64,000 bases of DNA from Bacteroidales bacterium UBA7569 (lineage in GTDB: Bacteria; Bacteroidota; Bacteroidia; Bacteroidales; Paludibacteraceae), in contig DLLF01000005.1 of assembly GCA_002477945.1 (NCBI GenBank), forward strand, positions 15,336 to 79,335, in the 5' to 3' direction. This document shows, piece after piece, positions 35,613-43,729 of the stretch. The translations under genes and the position numbers were made by a program. Position 1 is the stretch's first letter; each line of letters begins with the position of its first letter. The notes below the pieces were generated by a model that searched no databases, had not been told where the DNA came from, and saw only the letters and a program-made list of their open reading frames with translations.

Positions 35613-36230
35613 TTAGTTGGTTCCGTCGAAGGTGGGGGCAGTGGCTTCGCCGGCTGTGGATATACCCTCACGGTGAAGGACGTTGTGAATAGTCATACCA
35701 ATAATTTTACAGTCGAGTGCAAACGTCAGGTGGTCCACATACCATACGTCGTACTCGAACTTCTTGGTATGCGTGATAGCGTTGCGGCCATTGACTTGCG
35801 CCCAACCCGTGATGCCGGGTCGTACTTCGTGGCGTCGCATCTGCTCTTTGGTGTACAGGGGCAGGTACTTGACCAACAGGGGACGAGGTCCTATGAGTGC
35901 CATATCTCCTTTGAGTACATTGAAGAGTTGGGGTAACTCGTCAATGGACGTGGAACGTACGAACCGACCGACTTTGGTCAGACGCTGTGCATCGGGCAAC
36001 AACTTTCCATTGCTGTCACGTTCGTCGGTCATCGTCTTGAACTTGATAACCTTGAATATCTTTGCGTCCTTGCCGGGTCGCTCCTGTGTGAAGAACGCTC
36101 CTGCGCCATGATTGGCAAAGTGCAGCCATATAGTTACTACAAGCAGCAACGGACTTAGGCAGATAAGTGCCACCAGTGCTATGCAGAAATCCAATACACG
36201 TTTGAGGCAATGTTTATACATTGGTATCAT
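35613..36230 (-). CDS. Initiating phospho-sugar transferase (PglC/WcaJ type)
   Basis: This 205-residue membrane protein transfers a sugar 1-phosphate from a UDP-sugar to undecaprenyl phosphate, starting the repeat unit. One N-terminal hydrophobic stretch (VLDFCIALVALICLSPLLLVV) is followed by the catalytic core with KFKTMTDERD, the D-E dyad, then STSIDELPQLFNVLKGDMALIGPRPLL. Its short length, without the extra N-terminal membrane segments of WcaJ, resembles PglC. It starts inside the LicB stop (ATGA), so it is co-translated with the lic genes. Confidence 0.93.
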   Translation of the reverse strand: MIPMYKHCLKRVLDFCIALVALICLSPLLLVVTIWLHFANHGAGAFFTQERPGKDAKIFKVIKFKTMTDERDSNGKLLPDAQRLTKVGRFVRSTSIDELPQLFNVLKGDMALIGPRPLLVKYLPLYTKEQMRRHEVRPGITGWAQVNGRNAITHTKKFEYDVWYVDHLTFALDCKIIGMTIHNVLHREGISTAGEATAPTFDGTN

Positions 36231-37222
36231 GCTTTGGGTTTATACAATGTTGCCAATACAACTCCTGAAATAATCATCAGAGAACCTATTACAATAAACC
36301 AAGATAAGGTTCCAGAAAAGTAATCAGGGCATATTATGGCTAATATCAAAGTCATCAAGACTGACCAAAATGAGTAGGTCACATTTAAGCATAGTGCTTT
36401 CCCTGCTCCGATATTATCAATTGCGGTGTACCAACATAAAAATGAAATCATACCAATGAGTGCTGTTAAAGCAAGTAGAATCCAACATGGAGTATATGTA
36501 AAGATTGCTTCAACACCCTCAAATATATTAGCAAATCCTCCACAGAAGATAGGTGCGACAATTAACAAGTATACAAGTGCTGATACTATATATCGGATTG
36601 TTAAGGCCATTCTCGGATCCACAACACCATCTTTCATTCCATAGCCGGACACAACTCCTTCTGTCGCCCAACCTATTGCTGCGACTAATGCAATGGCAAT
36701 ACCTCCAATTACGTTGGCATCTCCTAATTTATTAGGAGACCAACCAATGATTATAATACCCAATACACAAATACAAAGCCCTATCCATGTTTGTATACCG
36801 GTTTTCTCTTTTAGAATTAACACTGCTAATGCGGTTCCTAATAAAGGGTAAATTGCTGTTACACTTGCTGTCAAAGCAGCTCCCCCCACTGCTATTGATA
36901 TGGTGTAGAATGTCATTGCCAATGGTCCACCAAATAGAGATGCCAATGCGCAATAACGTCCGTCTTTGGTTTTAATGGCAGCAGGTAATTCTTTGAGTCG
37001 TCGTTTGCAGCCCATATATATTAACAGCCAAACTGCGGCAAAAATATCATGTAATGCGCTACATAAAACACCACCTGCAGCCAATAGTACGGGATTGTCA
37101 ACAAAAGGAACCATAATCATAACAACCCCTAACATAACTGCATCTAAGCCCCAAGTGAAGCCTGATAATACACCAGAGGCTATGCCTAATTTTTGATTGG
37201 AAATATTTGCCATAATTACCAT
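36227..37222 (-). CDS. licB: LicB-like choline permease (DMT/EamA superfamily)
   Basis: This 331-residue inner-membrane protein has ten hydrophobic segments in two EamA repeats. The N-terminal SGFTWGLDAVMLG block and the overall length resemble the LicB branch of drug/metabolite transporters. Position directly after two LicC-LicA fusion genes strongly supports a role in choline (or similar amino-alcohol) uptake, as in the lic1 locus of Haemophilus. It begins five bases after the second fusion gene; an ATG at 37213 is an alternative start. The DNA is markedly AT-rich compared with the genes on the far side. Confidence 0.82.
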   Translation of the reverse strand: MVIMANISNQKLGIASGVLSGFTWGLDAVMLGVVMIMVPFVDNPVLLAAGGVLCSALHDIFAAVWLLIYMGCKRRLKELPAAIKTKDGRYCALASLFGGPLAMTFYTISIAVGGAALTASVTAIYPLLGTALAVLILKEKTGIQTWIGLCICVLGIIIIGWSPNKLGDANVIGGIAIALVAAIGWATEGVVSGYGMKDGVVDPRMALTIRYIVSALVYLLIVAPIFCGGFANIFEGVEAIFTYTPCWILLALTALIGMISFLCWYTAIDNIGAGKALCLNVTYSFWSVLMTLILAIICPDYFSGTLSWFIVIGSLMIISGVVLATLYKPKA

Positions 37223-37227
37223 AATTA

Positions 37228-38808
37228 TTATATAATGCCTAATATATGTAAATTCCTTGTAGCACGTAAAAATCTATCTTGACCATACGTACCAAAGTCA
37301 TCTCCATGTGCTTCTTTTATGATAGTCCATTGCGCCCATAGATAATCCCATAATATCTGATAGCACAGAATCTTTTTGTGAATACTCGGGTCAATATGAC
37401 CATTAAAGTAGCTATTTAATATGTAGTCCTGATTTTCATGGGAGAAATCATTCTCAAGGAACAACGCTGCTAAATCAGCCATAGGATCATTCATACCTGA
37501 GTATTCCCAATCAATGAGGTAAATCTTACCATTGGCGTCTTTTACGAAATTTTCCGCCACAGCATCGTTATGGCAAGGTCTCAAATCAACTCCTAATTCA
37601 TTTAGATATGGCTCCAATGTCATAATTGCAGATCGAATACTATCTGCTCCTGCATACATTTTTGTATTTGATTTAGCGATTAACGTATCATACTTTTCAA
37701 TTTCCTGAAATATATTGAATTCATTCCGTAGCCGGATGTGTGAATTGTGCAGATTCTTGTATATGTACACTACTTGCTTCATATTCTCGATACGTTGGAT
37801 AGTTGCAGAGTTCAATGTTTCCGCATTAGTGATGTAATCTGCCAATTTAATACCTGATATAGCATCAAAAAACTTAATATCAGGTGTGATTCCTAATTTT
37901 GCTCCTGCAATGGCATTAAATTCCTCATTTTTCCGTTCAACCATTCCTTCGGAACCATTTCCTGGAACCCGTAATACATACTCTTGGTTATTTACACATA
38001 CCTTAAAATTTTTATTGCTCATACCTCCGATTTGTGTAATAATGGCGGATGCACATTGCTCAGAAGTAAAAATAGGAGATAAGTATTGACGTAAATTCTC
38101 TTCGTTAAATGGATTTTCTTTTCGTTGGAGAATTCGGTATGTCTGTTGCAAGCGTTTCAAATCTTCTTGTGTGTCAACATCTCCCCATATCAAATTTTGG
38201 AATCGAATGCACGGGCGTTCCACAATAGTGGTAGAACGCATAAGAACATACTCGTAATTCATATATGAGTTGGAACTCTCCCTATATAATGAAATCATTC
38301 GTCTAAATACGGACAATGATATCTTTGCAACGCCAACCAATTCTCCCTCAATACAGGGTACGGCGTGCTTATCTTTGGTTATTTGTTTTAAAAAACCATG
38401 TTGTGTTTCGACATAACATTCATCTCCACTTCCAGTCTCTTCTGTAACAATCAGGCAATTCGGTTCTGAAGTGTTTGTCAATGTTTCTACTATTTTTTTT
38501 TCGTAGAAAGTATCTCCCTCTATAATTAGGAAATCTTCGTTGATATATGGTGCAGCCATTACCAAAGACCCCATGGAGGCACAAAATTCATAATCAGGGT
38601 TGAACACTATATGAACATCTTCTGATTGGTATGGTTCAAATAGTTCTCGTTTATATCCAACAATGACGACAATATTTGTGTATCCACAACTGCGAAGAAT
38701 TTCCAAAGAACGCTTTAACAGACATTCATCTTGAGCAAACTGCAATAAGGGATATGGGATTTGTGAATCCCGTTCATGTCGTGCAGATAAAATAACTGCT
38801 GTTTTCAT
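37228..38808 (-). CDS. LicC-LicA fusion protein, divergent copy
   Basis: This 526-residue two-domain protein has an N-terminal nucleotidyltransferase domain (about 1-235) and a C-terminal choline/ethanolamine kinase domain (about 260-526). The kinase is intact: CHNDAVAEN provides the Brenner H-x-D-x4-N motif near residue 410, and IYLIDWEYSG the metal-binding aspartate. The nucleotidyltransferase lacks the usual G-x-x-x-R and K-P-K loop: the corresponding segment reads SARHERDSQIPYPLL. FLIIEGDTFY keeps the metal-site aspartate. It probably makes a CDP- or phospho-amino-alcohol different from that of the sister gene 11 bases upstream. AT-rich DNA suggests transfer. Confidence 0.85.
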   Translation of the reverse strand: MKTAVILSARHERDSQIPYPLLQFAQDECLLKRSLEILRSCGYTNIVVIVGYKRELFEPYQSEDVHIVFNPDYEFCASMGSLVMAAPYINEDFLIIEGDTFYEKKIVETLTNTSEPNCLIVTEETGSGDECYVETQHGFLKQITKDKHAVPCIEGELVGVAKISLSVFRRMISLYRESSNSYMNYEYVLMRSTTIVERPCIRFQNLIWGDVDTQEDLKRLQQTYRILQRKENPFNEENLRQYLSPIFTSEQCASAIITQIGGMSNKNFKVCVNNQEYVLRVPGNGSEGMVERKNEEFNAIAGAKLGITPDIKFFDAISGIKLADYITNAETLNSATIQRIENMKQVVYIYKNLHNSHIRLRNEFNIFQEIEKYDTLIAKSNTKMYAGADSIRSAIMTLEPYLNELGVDLRPCHNDAVAENFVKDANGKIYLIDWEYSGMNDPMADLAALFLENDFSHENQDYILNSYFNGHIDPSIHKKILCYQILWDYLWAQWTIIKEAHGDDFGTYGQDRFLRATRNLHILGII

Positions 38809-38819
38809 AATACGCTATA

Positions 38820-40394
38820 TTAACTTTCGTACAGGGATAAAGCTTTGTCTCCGAATAACTGCGCACCATGTTGCCATTGGGCAAGATACTCCCCAGTATC
38901 AACGCCATTGCAGTTTTGGTAAATCGCCCAAAGAAACCAAGTGAACGAAGCGATAGCAACATAAGCGATGTAATGTCTCAACTCCTCTTTAGTCGCCTCT
39001 TTTTGAAGGTATTGCTGAATAGTACAGAGTGCTGTATTGTAGTTCATAGGTGAGCATGCAATAAACGAACCTATATCTTGCGCTGTATCTCCTTGTCCCG
39101 AATACTCCCAATCAATGAGAGTCATTTCCCCCTTATCGTTACATAAAAAATTGTCCGCTAATGCATCACAGTGGTTCAAACACTCGCCCCATGCATCCTC
39201 CATAGTGTATTGGTGTAACTTTTTAATACTATTGTACAGAGAATGAAATTCTGCACTTTCAACAGATTCTTTTGAACACTTCTGAATTTGTGTAAGAAAT
39301 ATTTCAGCCTGTTCCCATAAACGATACGAATGTTTAGATTGAATATTTGCCTGATGTAGAGTGCGAAGCAGATTGAGGGATAGTTGTAGTTCATTTGGAT
39401 TATTGTAATCCAAAGCGTGAGCATTGGGAATATAGTATGATATTTTCCATCCTTCTTGAGGGTGCATATAAATAAATGTGGAATCAATGTTCAATTGTTT
39501 AGCGATTTGCATACTAAAGTACTCGCTTTCACGATTAATGAACACTTCCGTTCCTTCGCCGGGGTGGCGATAAACATATTGTTTGTTGAAACATGTAAAT
39601 ACAAATGATCGGTTTGTCATTCCGTTCTTAAGAGGATATATATCGATAATGTCACTTTCTTTGCAATGCAAGACGTTACATATATTGTCAAGGATAGAGC
39701 AATGCGCACTATTGGTGTATGTGGGGTCGAAATCCCTTAATTCTTCCAATGAGTCAAATTCTTTGATTTCTCCTTTGCTAAATTTGTGTATTTGCATAGG
39801 GGGCAATTCAGAGATGTGGCGTATATACACATCTTCCCAATACTCATATCTTGTATTTTTGTTGAGATATTCTTTAGATAGAAGTGACGCAAACGCGGAA
39901 GAAAAGTCCCGATTAAAAAATACATGCCCAATCATATACCATGTCTGTTTGCCGCCAATGGTTACAGAACATATATTGTTACTTTTGTCCGTTTGGATGC
40001 AGTATTCATTGGTTTCCTGCTCAGAATAAAGCGCAGAATAATAACTATGAGTGGCTTTTCCCAAGAATACGTTTCTTGTGAAATAGTTATCAGAAGAGCA
40101 TATATACGTGTCGCCCAATTTATCCAAGACACGAATGAGAGATGACGTATTGTTATATTTAGCATAATCATCATTCAATACCAAAGAAACTCCATATTTT
40201 TCAACGAGGTATTGAAACATAGATGCTTTATACCCGACAACAATGGTAATATCGGTTATGCCCGCTTCTAATAATTGTTTGATTTGGCGTTCTATCAAGA
40301 CTTCGTTCTTAACCACCAATAATCCCTTGGGCTTTTCATACGATAGCGGTACAAATCGAGAAGATGTACCTGCTGCCATTATTATTGCATTCAT
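38820..40394 (-). CDS. LicC-LicA fusion: CTP:phosphocholine cytidylyltransferase and choline kinase
   Basis: This 524-residue protein combines LicC and LicA activities. The N-terminus has the canonical nucleotide-binding loop MAAGTSSRF followed by KPKGLL and IVVGYKASMF, with SSDNYF as the metal-site segment. The C-terminal kinase domain holds HCDALADN near residue 405 and LIDWEYSGQGD. Together they would phosphorylate choline and couple it to CTP, giving CDP-choline for the LicD transferase further up in the locus. It starts 14 bases after the outer-membrane protein gene. The region is AT-rich (one 60-base line of the adjacent sister gene is 33% GC). Confidence 0.88.
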   Translation of the reverse strand: MNAIIMAAGTSSRFVPLSYEKPKGLLVVKNEVLIERQIKQLLEAGITDITIVVGYKASMFQYLVEKYGVSLVLNDDYAKYNNTSSLIRVLDKLGDTYICSSDNYFTRNVFLGKATHSYYSALYSEQETNEYCIQTDKSNNICSVTIGGKQTWYMIGHVFFNRDFSSAFASLLSKEYLNKNTRYEYWEDVYIRHISELPPMQIHKFSKGEIKEFDSLEELRDFDPTYTNSAHCSILDNICNVLHCKESDIIDIYPLKNGMTNRSFVFTCFNKQYVYRHPGEGTEVFINRESEYFSMQIAKQLNIDSTFIYMHPQEGWKISYYIPNAHALDYNNPNELQLSLNLLRTLHQANIQSKHSYRLWEQAEIFLTQIQKCSKESVESAEFHSLYNSIKKLHQYTMEDAWGECLNHCDALADNFLCNDKGEMTLIDWEYSGQGDTAQDIGSFIACSPMNYNTALCTIQQYLQKEATKEELRHYIAYVAIASFTWFLWAIYQNCNGVDTGEYLAQWQHGAQLFGDKALSLYES

Positions 40395-40408
40395 ATACGA
40401 AGTGTGTA

Positions 40409-41188
40409 TTATAATGCTACAGATGCTGTAAAATTGATATGTGCCTTTTCTCTGTAGGGGTTAACGATAAACGCAGCTCCTATAGGCATTGTCCAACCAT
40501 TCCTAAAATGTATGGTATAAGTATATTTCAACTCTATGTTGTTGACGCTAAAAGATTTGGAATAGTCATTGTAGCAACTTTTATTGCAAGCAATTCCCAC
40601 TGCCAACGAAATACGGTTGTTCATTAGGAATTCGAACCATGTGCCTGCTTCTACATACGTGGAATATGCTTGCTTACCATTCATATCTTTGTCAGCCCCA
40701 TAAAAGAAATTGGACGCAGTGATATATATAGGAATGGGAGGAGCAAGTGTAATCACAGCCTCATACCAATGTCCTGTACTGGCTTTATTGAAATTGAAGT
40801 ATTTATCAAATGGGGTATCTATAGTAGGATAATAGTAGTCGTTAAATCCAATTGTGAGCCACTTATATGTATAACTGATACCCCAATCTACTTCACTATA
40901 CTTCCCATTGAAGGCATACCCACCCATTACATACAAATATACACCATAGTCCTGGTAACTAATTTGTGGAAACAATACAGGAGAAGCATCTTTGGACATC
41001 ATTTCCATTCCACGCCATATATACTTGGTTTGCAGATCTAATCCTATGTGGAAGACAGATGGCACTAATTTTGCTCCGAAACCATTTTTAGCAGGTATAG
41101 AGTCTATAGATACATCGTTATGATTTGCATACAATGGCAGCCATAGCACACATATTCCAACAAGAGCCAGTATTTTTTTTATTTTCAT
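40409..41188 (-). CDS. Outer-membrane protein (TorF-like porin candidate) in the lic cassette
   Basis: This 259-residue protein has a signal peptide (LALVGICVLWLPLYA) and then amphipathic strands. The first mature strand, LDLQTKYIWRGMEMM, matches the D-x-x-S-x-Y-x-W-R-G pattern of the TorF-type putative porins, and the chain ends in an INFTASVAL strand. It is translationally coupled to the LicC-LicA genes downstream. I infer that it may admit choline or export-related substrates across the outer membrane, but its presence in the cassette is the only support for that. The start overlaps the end of a truncated glycosyltransferase frame (ATGA). Confidence 0.7.
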   Translation of the reverse strand: MKIKKILALVGICVLWLPLYANHNDVSIDSIPAKNGFGAKLVPSVFHIGLDLQTKYIWRGMEMMSKDASPVLFPQISYQDYGVYLYVMGGYAFNGKYSEVDWGISYTYKWLTIGFNDYYYPTIDTPFDKYFNFNKASTGHWYEAVITLAPPIPIYITASNFFYGADKDMNGKQAYSTYVEAGTWFEFLMNNRISLAVGIACNKSCYNDYSKSFSVNNIELKYTYTIHFRNGWTMPIGAAFIVNPYREKAHINFTASVAL

Positions 41189-41319
41189 AACATTCTCAGT
41201 TCTTTGTCTTTGTACACATTATGTCCTTCGTCTCGAAACTTACGCATCAAGTCTGTGTAGATACCGCTCCTTTCGATATCTGCAATTGCTGATGCCATTG
41301 TCAGGAACAGAACATTCAT
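41185..41319 (-). pseudogene. Truncated glycosyltransferase family 4 (N-terminal remnant)
   Basis: A 44-codon frame reads MNVLFLTMASAIADIERSGI, continues YTDLMRKFRDEGHNVY and then stops after eight unrelated residues. Its first 36 residues match the N-terminus of WbuB-type GT4 glycosyltransferases, which have a G-I-Y-T-D-L-x-R-x-F-x-x-x-G-H-x-V-Y pattern. The remaining 350 residues or so are missing. It starts three bases after the ACP stop, so it was part of the operon before truncation, and its stop overlaps the next start. The break coincides with the onset of the AT-rich lic cassette. Confidence 0.7.
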
Positions 41320-41322
41320 TGG

Positions 41323-41562
41323 CTATAGTTCTATGCCGTTGCGGGTGAGGATGTCTTTGCCGGCGGCGTAACTCGTGCAAGCCATGATGTCTTCGGGGTC
41401 GAGCATCAAGTCGAAGGTCTCCTCCATAAGAGAGATGATGTTCAGTTGGTGCACGGAGTCCCACTCGCTGACCGTCTCTTTGGAGAAGTTGTCTCCCAGT
41501 TGGTCTGCGGTTACTCCAAAGACTTCGCCAAAGATGGCGTTATATTTTTCCAAGTTAGTCAT
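41323..41562 (-). CDS. Acyl carrier protein (locus-specific)
   Basis: This 79-residue protein is a carrier domain with the phosphopantetheine attachment serine (S36) in SEWDSVHQLNII. The motif has D-S-V instead of the D-S-L of housekeeping AcpP, and the third helix region differs from fatty-acid ACPs. It lies five bases after the acyl-activating enzyme gene. It probably carries an acyl or aminoacyl group activated by that enzyme for transfer to a sugar of the polysaccharide. Confidence 0.88.
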   Translation of the reverse strand: MTNLEKYNAIFGEVFGVTADQLGDNFSKETVSEWDSVHQLNIISLMEETFDLMLDPEDIMACTSYAAGKDILTRNGIEL

Positions 41563-41567
41563 TGTAT

Positions 41568-42980
41568 TTATTGGTTTGAAAGTTTACTATACAGTTTCTT
41601 GCCCGTCTCGTTCTTCGGAATTTCGGGTATAACACGTATCTCAAAGGATGTGGCCACGATGTGCGTCTTTTGCACAAGGGTGTTCTTTACCTCTTCCTGC
41701 TTGGCAGGATCGGTGATGTACACAATCATCTTCTCGTCCGTACCCACGCAGGCACACTCAGCACCGCAGTCGGTTTGCAGGATTTGTTCACATTCATCCA
41801 ATCCGACACGCATACCAAACAGTTTGAGGAAACGTCCCATACGCCCGACGATATAGTAGCAGCCGTCTTCATCAAAGTACGCCAAGTCGCCTGTGCGTAT
41901 GAATCCGTGCCGTTCGTCACCGAGTGCCAAGTCGGACATACAACGTGCGTAGCCCATTGTTACGTTCTTTCCACGATAGCACATCTCGCCTTCGGTGTGC
42001 GGAGCAGTGACGGGCGTTCCGTCTTCCGCCAAGAGAGACAACTCGGCGTTAGGTACGGCGATTCCGATACTGCCGACTTTCTCTATCGCCCATTTGGCAG
42101 GGAGATATGCCATTCGTGCCGTACACTCCGACTGTCCGTAGGTGGCAATCCACCGTTTGTTGTGGTCGCGACAGTATTCGGCAAACTTGAGGTTGAGGTC
42201 GGTCGGCATTTTTCCTCCTCCCTGTGTGAGCAGTTCCAAGTCGGGCAAATCCATTCGGAAGAACCGCATCAGGTTGAGGATTTGGAAACTATACGGTACG
42301 CCTGTGAACGAGGTGGCGTGTTGGTCTTTGAGGAATGCCCAGAACTTGGGGTCGGTCATACTCAGTCCCGTGATGAGGACAGTGGCACCCACACGCAAAT
42401 GACTGAAGACCATAGACAGTCCCATAGTATAATATAAGGGCAATACCATAAGCGGACGGTCTTCGGGTTTGAGTTGGAAGAAGGTGGATATATTCAATCC
42501 TGCCGCTTCGATGTTGCCGTAGCAGTGGCGTACCAACTTGGGGCTGCCCGTGCTGCCTGACGTAGGCAAGAGGTGACTCAGGTCGGGGTGCAGTTCGGAC
42601 AAGGGATTGGCTGTCCTGTAGAGCGTATAACCGAACTGACTATGTATGGGGTTATCTTCTATGGATAGGGAATCTACAGCACAGATGTATGCGGGACGAT
42701 AGGTGGCGAGCAGGTTTTGATAAAGGGTGGCTTCCGTCTTGGCATTGAGTACCAAAGGTACCAACCGTCGGCTTAGCAGCATTGCCATAACCCATGCTAT
42801 GCCTCCGATATTGTTCTCCACCAAGAGAAAGCACAATGCCCGTTGCGGCACCGTATTGGTAATGGTGTCCGCCAATGCGGATATGTCGGCATAACGGAGG
42901 GTACAGCCGTTGGAATCAATGGCGGCAAGCCGCTGCGGGGCAATATGTTCGAGACCTAACAACATTGTATTCGCAGGCAT
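41568..42980 (-). CDS. AMP-forming acyl-activating enzyme (ANL family)
   Basis: The start at 42980 gives 470 residues and overlaps the reductase stop by one base (TAATG). The P-loop TSGSTGSPK is at residues 140-148. TYGQSEC, then RTGDLAYFDEDG, the hinge region GRMGRFLKLFG and the C-terminal lysine in NETGKKLYSKL complete the adenylating-enzyme signature. It activates a carboxylic acid with ATP and should load it onto the adjacent acyl carrier protein. The acid cannot be predicted from sequence alone. Its length is at the short end for the family. Confidence 0.9.
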   Translation of the reverse strand: MPANTMLLGLEHIAPQRLAAIDSNGCTLRYADISALADTITNTVPQRALCFLLVENNIGGIAWVMAMLLSRRLVPLVLNAKTEATLYQNLLATYRPAYICAVDSLSIEDNPIHSQFGYTLYRTANPLSELHPDLSHLLPTSGSTGSPKLVRHCYGNIEAAGLNISTFFQLKPEDRPLMVLPLYYTMGLSMVFSHLRVGATVLITGLSMTDPKFWAFLKDQHATSFTGVPYSFQILNLMRFFRMDLPDLELLTQGGGKMPTDLNLKFAEYCRDHNKRWIATYGQSECTARMAYLPAKWAIEKVGSIGIAVPNAELSLLAEDGTPVTAPHTEGEMCYRGKNVTMGYARCMSDLALGDERHGFIRTGDLAYFDEDGCYYIVGRMGRFLKLFGMRVGLDECEQILQTDCGAECACVGTDEKMIVYITDPAKQEEVKNTLVQKTHIVATSFEIRVIPEIPKNETGKKLYSKLSNQ

Positions 42981-43705
42981 TAGATAGAAGCACAACCGTC
43001 CACTCCGAGTATCTGCCCCGAGATGTAACTTGCGCGGTCGGACGCCAAGAATGCGCAGGCGTTGGCAATGTCTTCGGGTGTGCCGAGCCTGCCGAGTGCA
43101 ATACGCTGAATACGGGCATCTATCTTCTCGCCGTTGGCTTCGTAGAGTTCGGCGAAACGCTCTGTCTTGACGATGCCCGGTGCTACGGCATTGACGCGAA
43201 TGCCTTGCGGTGCGAGTTCCTTCGCCGCAGACTTGGTCATGGAGATGATTGCGCCTTTGGTAGCGGAATATGCCACTTGCCCCGGGGAACCCAATACGGC
43301 AGTGACGGAAGCGATATTGACGATGCTGCCTCCGCCATTGCGCGCCATAAGGCGGCTGACCAACTGAATCATCTCCAAGACAGCGATGACGTTGACCAGA
43401 AACATTCGCTCCGTCTCCTCGCGGACAATCATACCTATCTTGCGGTTATAGACGATGCCTGCGTTATTGACGAGACAGTCTATGTGTCCCTCCGCTTTGT
43501 ATATCTGCATGAAAGCGGCTTTGACGCTGCCGGCGTCCGTGACGTCCATAACGAGGGGGCGGATACGGTCGTTGTCCGATGTGAAATCCTGCCGGTCACA
43601 GGCATAGACTATGGCACCATCGTCGGCAAACTGCTTTGCTATCTGCTTGCCGATACCTTGTGCCGCGCCCGTGATGATACAGACTTTGTCTTGTAGTAGG
43701 TTCAT
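42980..43705 (-). CDS. Short-chain dehydrogenase/reductase (FabG-like)
   Basis: This 241-residue protein has the NAD(P)-binding GAAQGIGK motif, NNAG, and a catalytic S-Y-K triad with YSATK near residue 147. The pattern of the C-terminal half (NAVAPGIVKTE, then FLASDRASYISGQ) resembles 3-oxoacyl-ACP reductases. In this operon it most plausibly reduces a 3-oxoacyl group on the neighbouring ACP, or a sugar or amino-acid substrate. It precedes the acyl-activating enzyme with a one-base overlap. Confidence 0.88.
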   Translation of the reverse strand: MNLLQDKVCIITGAAQGIGKQIAKQFADDGAIVYACDRQDFTSDNDRIRPLVMDVTDAGSVKAAFMQIYKAEGHIDCLVNNAGIVYNRKIGMIVREETERMFLVNVIAVLEMIQLVSRLMARNGGGSIVNIASVTAVLGSPGQVAYSATKGAIISMTKSAAKELAPQGIRVNAVAPGIVKTERFAELYEANGEKIDARIQRIALGRLGTPEDIANACAFLASDRASYISGQILGVDGCASI

Positions 43706-43729
43706 TGTGATGTAGTGGTGTTGTGTTGT

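Noticed and set aside
40409..41188. Considered as part of an insertion sequence that disrupted the glycosyltransferase.
   Set aside because: No transposase, terminal inverted repeats or target duplication is seen; the gene is a signal-peptide-bearing barrel coupled to lic genes, so cassette exchange is more likely.
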